Assembly (NCBI GenBank): GCA_013044245.1
Contig: JABEVK010000046.1
Location: forward strand, 1-41,890
Origin: Spirochaetales bacterium
GTDB taxonomy: Bacteria; Spirochaetota; Spirochaetia; JABEVK01
Reading direction: 5' to 3'
Length of the DNA stretch: 41,890 bases
Shown here: piece by piece, positions 38,336-41,890 of the stretch
Layout of the letters: each line of letters starts with the position of its first letter
Numbering within the stretch: the first letter of the stretch is position 1
Notes under the pieces: model-generated
Told to the model about the DNA's origin: nothing
The model's database searches: none
The model's input: only the letters and a program-made list of their open reading frames with translations
Position numbers and translations under genes: made by a program

Positions 38336-40661
38336 CTTGCTCGTTACCGGTCAAATGTCACTGTGGGCCTGCGGGCCGTTCCTGTTCGATAATAGCGATC
38401 TGGACAGCCTTTCGCTGATTGATCCCGGAATTACGGGGCGGCCCGATCTGGCCCCGTTTTTTTTGTACGCCTCGCCGGCCTTTGGTCAACCAAGCACGTT
38501 TGAGCAAACTGTTATTCGTTTGGACCGTGTTACCTGGCCTTCTGCCAATGGTGTGACCAACGAAGTGTACGACGATGCGCCGGGGGCCGACCCTGATTGG
38601 TTGGCTGCAAATCTGCAGGCCTGGGCTGGCTACCTGCGGCTCGGTAACCCTGCGAAACCTTGGACAAAAGCACAAATTCAAACAGCTCTTGACGGAAAGG
38701 GCGTCCCCGCTGAGGCCTTTTCAGCTGACGCCGCTTACTTTGCCTTTTTGGCTTCGGCATCGGAGCCTACCAATCTTGCGATGGTCACCGAAGCTTTGCA
38801 ACGTGCTCGTGAGGCCACTCTGCCAGCCTTTTTGCGGGAACGCTACGCCTATTTCGCCCTTCGTGCCTGGGCCTTGGGGCAGGATACTTCTGGTACGCTT
38901 CAACTGTGGCGAGAGTTTGCAAAGTTATGGGCTCGGCACGACGTGATCGCCGGTCGCGCCCTGGCGTGGGTAGCCAGTGTCGCAAAACAACGTCTCGCTG
39001 ACTATTTAACCGTGTTTCAAGACTACCCGGCGCTGAGAGCCACAGTCTTCGTTTCACTAGGAGGCGTACAGGCACGGGAGTGGTCGGACTACTTGGCCCA
39101 GAAGCTTTCACCGTCGCAACGCCGCTGGGCACTGTATGCCCGGTTTGTTCTCGAAGATCGCGATTTTGCTCCCGAAACCTTGCAGGGCCTGTTAGAGGCA
39201 GACCCGAAGGGCCAGTTGGCTTTGGCGGCATTCTATCGGATGGTCGAAGAAATTGAGCGCGAAGCCGGAGTCAGCCGTCTGTTGGCGCTCACCTTTGACC
39301 CCGCAGACCCCCTGCCAGCTGGGGCGTCGTCCGAGGATCATCAGCTGGTCGGTACGTTGCGCCGAAAGGGTTTATACACGGCGCTCGTTGATACGGCTGT
39401 AAAAGCGGCCGCCGCGCCACGAACTTTTCGGCGAGCTTGGCTGACTCTCGCGGCTTACCTGGCTTTCTACGACGGGGATGAAGCCCGTATGGTCACACTC
39501 TACCAGGATAGTCTCCGTTACCCCGCGCGCAATGCGTCTCAGCGGCACCAGAGTCACCTTTTAGGAACGATGACAGAGATGCTAGCCCAACGGCATCAGC
39601 CTTGGAGTTTGCCGTTGCAACGCCGCCTTGTGGAGGACTTGGCGTGGGCCCGTTCGTTAGACCAACCTGGCCATAACCGGGGTTTATACCACTCTTTAGT
39701 CGTTCTTGTGGCGCAAAAAGATCTGTTTGACGACCAAAGAGATGCGGCGGCTCGCGCCTTTTCAACCTTGCAGTCTCAAACTTGGGACAACCCCTACCGC
39801 GTGCGCCATCAAGACTGGTTTTGGGCGGCCTCCTGGGGTGCCAATGATCCGGTCAACCTTTTATTCGATGTGCTGTTGCGCTCGCGCGATATCGCTGCAT
39901 GGCGAAAGTTCTTGGCACTGGCTCCCGACCAAAGATCTCCGCTTGATGAAGCTTTGACGGCACCAGGCTGGGTCACGGTCGAAGACCTTGATTACCTAGA
40001 GGCCTATAAAGCCCTGCGTCAAGGCAAACCCGACGAGGCTCTTCCTTTGGCCGAAAAGCTGACTCGTGAGGGGTATTTTCAGGGAAGTTCTCGCTGGAGA
40101 AACAACCGCTCAATCTTTCCCGCCCGGACGTTTGCTACCTCGACCGAAGTAGATTGGGCTCACCCCTGGGCAGGTCTGGGACTGAAAGCGACGAGCTTTC
40201 TTGGCGTGGCACAACAGATGAAGGCGTTACAAAAGTCTCCCCCTTTGGTCCAAGCAAACTTTTGGTTGTCTCTTCAGCTGACGGGCTTTCCGCTTTTGTT
40301 TTCGTCGCCACCCAGCCTTATCAAGTTTGTGCATGATCTGTACTACTACGGGTATGATGGGAACGTTCCGTCCCCCGAGACAGCCTTTCCCCTGGATGAA
40401 CCGTCGCGTGCCACAAGCTTTCGCCGGGAATTTCAGCAGTTTCAAGGGGGCGAGTTTGCGCCAGTAAATAGGGCCTTGGCTTTCTATCGGGCCGCGACCG
40501 AATCGATAGACCCCGAAACGCAGGCTAGTGGCTGGGCGATGATAGCCTGGCTCACGGGAAATCACGAATTGTACCGAAATCTCAAGCAACCCGCTTTGCA
40601 AGGAACGACTGTTTTTCGCACCTTGTATTCTCATTGTGAAACCTTACGGAGTTTTTTGTGA
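38307..40661 (+). CDS. Large exported helical-repeat protein of unknown function
   Basis: A 784-aa protein with a signal peptide and a possible lipobox (SLWAC, Cys 22; next residues GPF). The body is rich in Ala/Leu helical pairs, for example ALQRAREATLPAFLRERYAYFALRAW-like stretches and AYKALRQGKPDEALPLAEKL, which suggests TPR-like repeats. I do not recognise a family. It overlaps the upstream lipoprotein gene by 29 nt and its stop overlaps the Nudix start as GTGA. With the upstream barrel and lipoprotein it may form an envelope complex; this is inference. GGAGG lies about 10 nt before the ATG at 38307. Confidence 0.7.
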   Translation: MKRLLLLCVSLLVTGQMSLWACGPFLFDNSDLDSLSLIDPGITGRPDLAPFFLYASPAFGQPSTFEQTVIRLDRVTWPSANGVTNEVYDDAPGADPDWLAANLQAWAGYLRLGNPAKPWTKAQIQTALDGKGVPAEAFSADAAYFAFLASASEPTNLAMVTEALQRAREATLPAFLRERYAYFALRAWALGQDTSGTLQLWREFAKLWARHDVIAGRALAWVASVAKQRLADYLTVFQDYPALRATVFVSLGGVQAREWSDYLAQKLSPSQRRWALYARFVLEDRDFAPETLQGLLEADPKGQLALAAFYRMVEEIEREAGVSRLLALTFDPADPLPAGASSEDHQLVGTLRRKGLYTALVDTAVKAAAAPRTFRRAWLTLAAYLAFYDGDEARMVTLYQDSLRYPARNASQRHQSHLLGTMTEMLAQRHQPWSLPLQRRLVEDLAWARSLDQPGHNRGLYHSLVVLVAQKDLFDDQRDAAARAFSTLQSQTWDNPYRVRHQDWFWAASWGANDPVNLLFDVLLRSRDIAAWRKFLALAPDQRSPLDEALTAPGWVTVEDLDYLEAYKALRQGKPDEALPLAEKLTREGYFQGSSRWRNNRSIFPARTFATSTEVDWAHPWAGLGLKATSFLGVAQQMKALQKSPPLVQANFWLSLQLTGFPLLFSSPPSLIKFVHDLYYYGYDGNVPSPETAFPLDEPSRATSFRREFQQFQGGEFAPVNRALAFYRAATESIDPETQASGWAMIAWLTGNHELYRNLKQPALQGTTVFRTLYSHCETLRSFL

Positions 40662-41215
40662 TTGAAAACCCTTTTTTGTTTTGTCCCCAATGCGGCTCAC
40701 CAGGGGGTGAGTTTCTGCGCCATCACGAGTACCGCTGTTCCGTATGCGGACATCGATATTTTCATAATGTTGCGGCGGCGGCAGGGATTTTGGCACGGGA
40801 TGTTGAAGGCCGGTTTTTATTTTTGCGAAGGGGCATGGAGCCGGCTCGAGGACTACTGGGCTTACCTGGGGGCTTTGTTGACCCCGGCGAGGGGGTTACC
40901 GAAGCCGTTAAACGCGAGGTTCGCGAAGAGTTAGGGGCAGAAATCTCTTCTCCGGTCTTTTTAGATGGCTACCCCAACCGTTACGCATTTTCAAAAATCT
41001 GGTACCATACGCTGGATCTTTACTTTACCGCCGACATCTTGACCCCCCAGGCTCAGTGGACGCTGGATGCTCAAGAAGTCGTCGGCTTAGTGTGGATGCT
41101 TCCTGAACAGGTCGACGAGACCGAGTTGGCTTTTCAGTCTTTGCGACAGATGTGGCACGATTGGAAAGCCGGTCGTTGGGAAGTCAAACAAGCAAACCGG
41201 AAATTAACCCGGTAG
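40658..41215 (+). CDS. Nudix hydrolase with N-terminal zinc ribbon
   Basis: A 185-aa cytoplasmic hydrolase. The N-terminus has a zinc ribbon CPQC ... CSVC (residues 9-12 and 27-30) as in NADH pyrophosphatase-type Nudix proteins. The Nudix box is complete: GGFVDPGEGVTEAVKREV then REELG (G-x5-E-x7-REUxEExGU). It would cleave a nucleoside diphosphate linked to another group; the substrate cannot be told. The GTG start at 40658 overlaps the upstream stop. The link to the exported proteins may be only positional. Confidence 0.9.
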   Translation: MIENPFLFCPQCGSPGGEFLRHHEYRCSVCGHRYFHNVAAAAGILARDVEGRFLFLRRGMEPARGLLGLPGGFVDPGEGVTEAVKREVREELGAEISSPVFLDGYPNRYAFSKIWYHTLDLYFTADILTPQAQWTLDAQEVVGLVWMLPEQVDETELAFQSLRQMWHDWKAGRWEVKQANRKLTR

Positions 41216-41232
41216 CAAAAAGGAGCAAGACA

Positions 41233-41890
41233 GTGAGTCATTTACGTTCGTTATACTTTGGTGGCGCTCTCGAAGCCATTAGCCAAAAGACTTTGAAGGC
41301 CTTTCAAGAGCATAGACCCAGTGAAATTATTTGGAACATTACCAGTCGATGTAACCTCAAGTGCCGCCATTGCTATGCGGATTGCGATCTGAATACCCTT
41401 CCCCAGGAATTGTCTACTGCTGAGGCATTGAACCTGTTAGATCAAATGGCTGAAGCCGGTGTCCCGTTACTGTTTGTCACGGGGGGTGAGCCGATGACAC
41501 GACCGGACTTTTGGGAACTGCTGGCCCGCGCGCAAACTCACGGGATTCGCGTCGTGCTGAGTACCAATGCCATCCTCATTGATGACGCTGCCGCAGACCG
41601 TCTTGTGACCTATGACGTCGATTATGTGGCTACCTCGTTGTACGGCCCGCCCGCCTTTCACGATGAGTACGTTGGGGTCCCGGGGGCATGGGCTAAAACT
41701 ACTTCAGCGGTTAAAAGGCTTCAAAAACGAGGTGTAAAAGTGGGCATTAAAACGACAGTCACAACGTCGACACTGCCCTATTTCTACGAAGTTTGGCAAA
41801 CCGCTAAAGACTTAGGCTGTGGTCTTTTGTATGCCTGTGATTTGGTCGAAACGGGTCGGGCTGGCAGTTCCGACTTCGCCAGTGTGGGCC
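41233..41890 (+). CDS. Radical SAM enzyme, N-terminal part (cut by window end)
   Basis: A GTG at 41233 with AGGAG 7 nt upstream opens a frame that remains open for 219 codons to the window edge. It contains the 4Fe-4S motif CNLKCRHC (CxxxCxxC) near residues 40-47 after IIWNITSR, then TGGEPMTRPDFWELL and VVLSTNA. This is the layout of the NirJ/AhbC/SPASM-type radical SAM subfamily. The C-terminal part that would show extra Fe-S sites lies outside the window, so the reaction cannot be named. It follows the Nudix gene after 17 nt. Confidence 0.88.
   Translation, partial: MSHLRSLYFGGALEAISQKTLKAFQEHRPSEIIWNITSRCNLKCRHCYADCDLNTLPQELSTAEALNLLDQMAEAGVPLLFVTGGEPMTRPDFWELLARAQTHGIRVVLSTNAILIDDAAADRLVTYDVDYVATSLYGPPAFHDEYVGVPGAWAKTTSAVKRLQKRGVKVGIKTTVTTSTLPYFYEVWQTAKDLGCGLLYACDLVETGRAGSSDFASVG

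Overview
The window comes from a Gram-negative (diderm) bacterium. It carries a TolC-type outer-membrane factor, a predicted outer-membrane beta-barrel and several Sec- or lipobox-signal proteins. Base composition looks mid-50s % GC outside a few AT-rich stretches. The sensor-HAMP-class III cyclase, the thiamine salvage operon and the general gene style would fit a spirochaete or a similar environmental lineage, but I cannot fix the taxon from sequence alone. I see no rRNA, tRNA or CRISPR array.

Layout. 1-3676 (minus strand): a TPP-riboswitch-controlled thiamine salvage operon, thiD-cytX-thiM-thiE, followed by the first 36 codons of a HAD phosphatase that runs off the window. 3791-5110 (plus): a TrmA/RlmD-type RNA uracil methyltransferase. 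5148-7751 (minus): an unusual three-gene unit of an octopine/nopaline-dehydrogenase-like protein, a small MscS-like membrane protein and a DapB-like reductase. 7906-13632: a secreted tandem-PepSY protein divergent from a TolC-RND pair with no adaptor gene, then a COG4705 membrane protein. 13642-14682 (minus): a membrane fatty-acid desaturase.

14845-27975 is an accessory island. It opens with an array of 22-bp-spaced repeats and a ruined ISL3-type transposase. Three very large co-oriented genes follow: a YprA/MrfA/DrmA-like DEAD/DEAH helicase with a C-terminal nuclease-like domain, a DrmD-like SNF2 helicase, and an Eco57I/PglX-like adenine methyltransferase. This looks like a DISARM-related antiphage system without recognisable DrmB or DrmC. 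Between helicase 2 and the methyltransferase lies a decayed GxxExxY (PD-(D/E)XK) gene. A family of short palindromic repeats related to CACACAAAGCCACGAAGG occurs at four places, three of them inside coding sequence and read in the same frame. The specificity region of the methyltransferase is markedly AT-rich, which suggests it was exchanged.

28056-41890 returns to ordinary chromosome: typA/bipA, an ArsR-type regulator, a lipoprotein coupled to a membrane class III nucleotide cyclase, a ZIP-family metal transporter, an iron-dependent alcohol dehydrogenase with a LacI-type regulator and a perfect 18-bp palindromic operator, and a tightly packed unit of secreted proteins followed by a Nudix hydrolase and a radical SAM enzyme cut by the window end.

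A recurring feature outside the island is a near-consensus promoter placed so close to the start codon (5-9 nt from the -10 box) that the mRNA would be leaderless or nearly so. This holds for the RNA methyltransferase, the desaturase, typA, the ArsR gene and the cyclase-linked lipoprotein.
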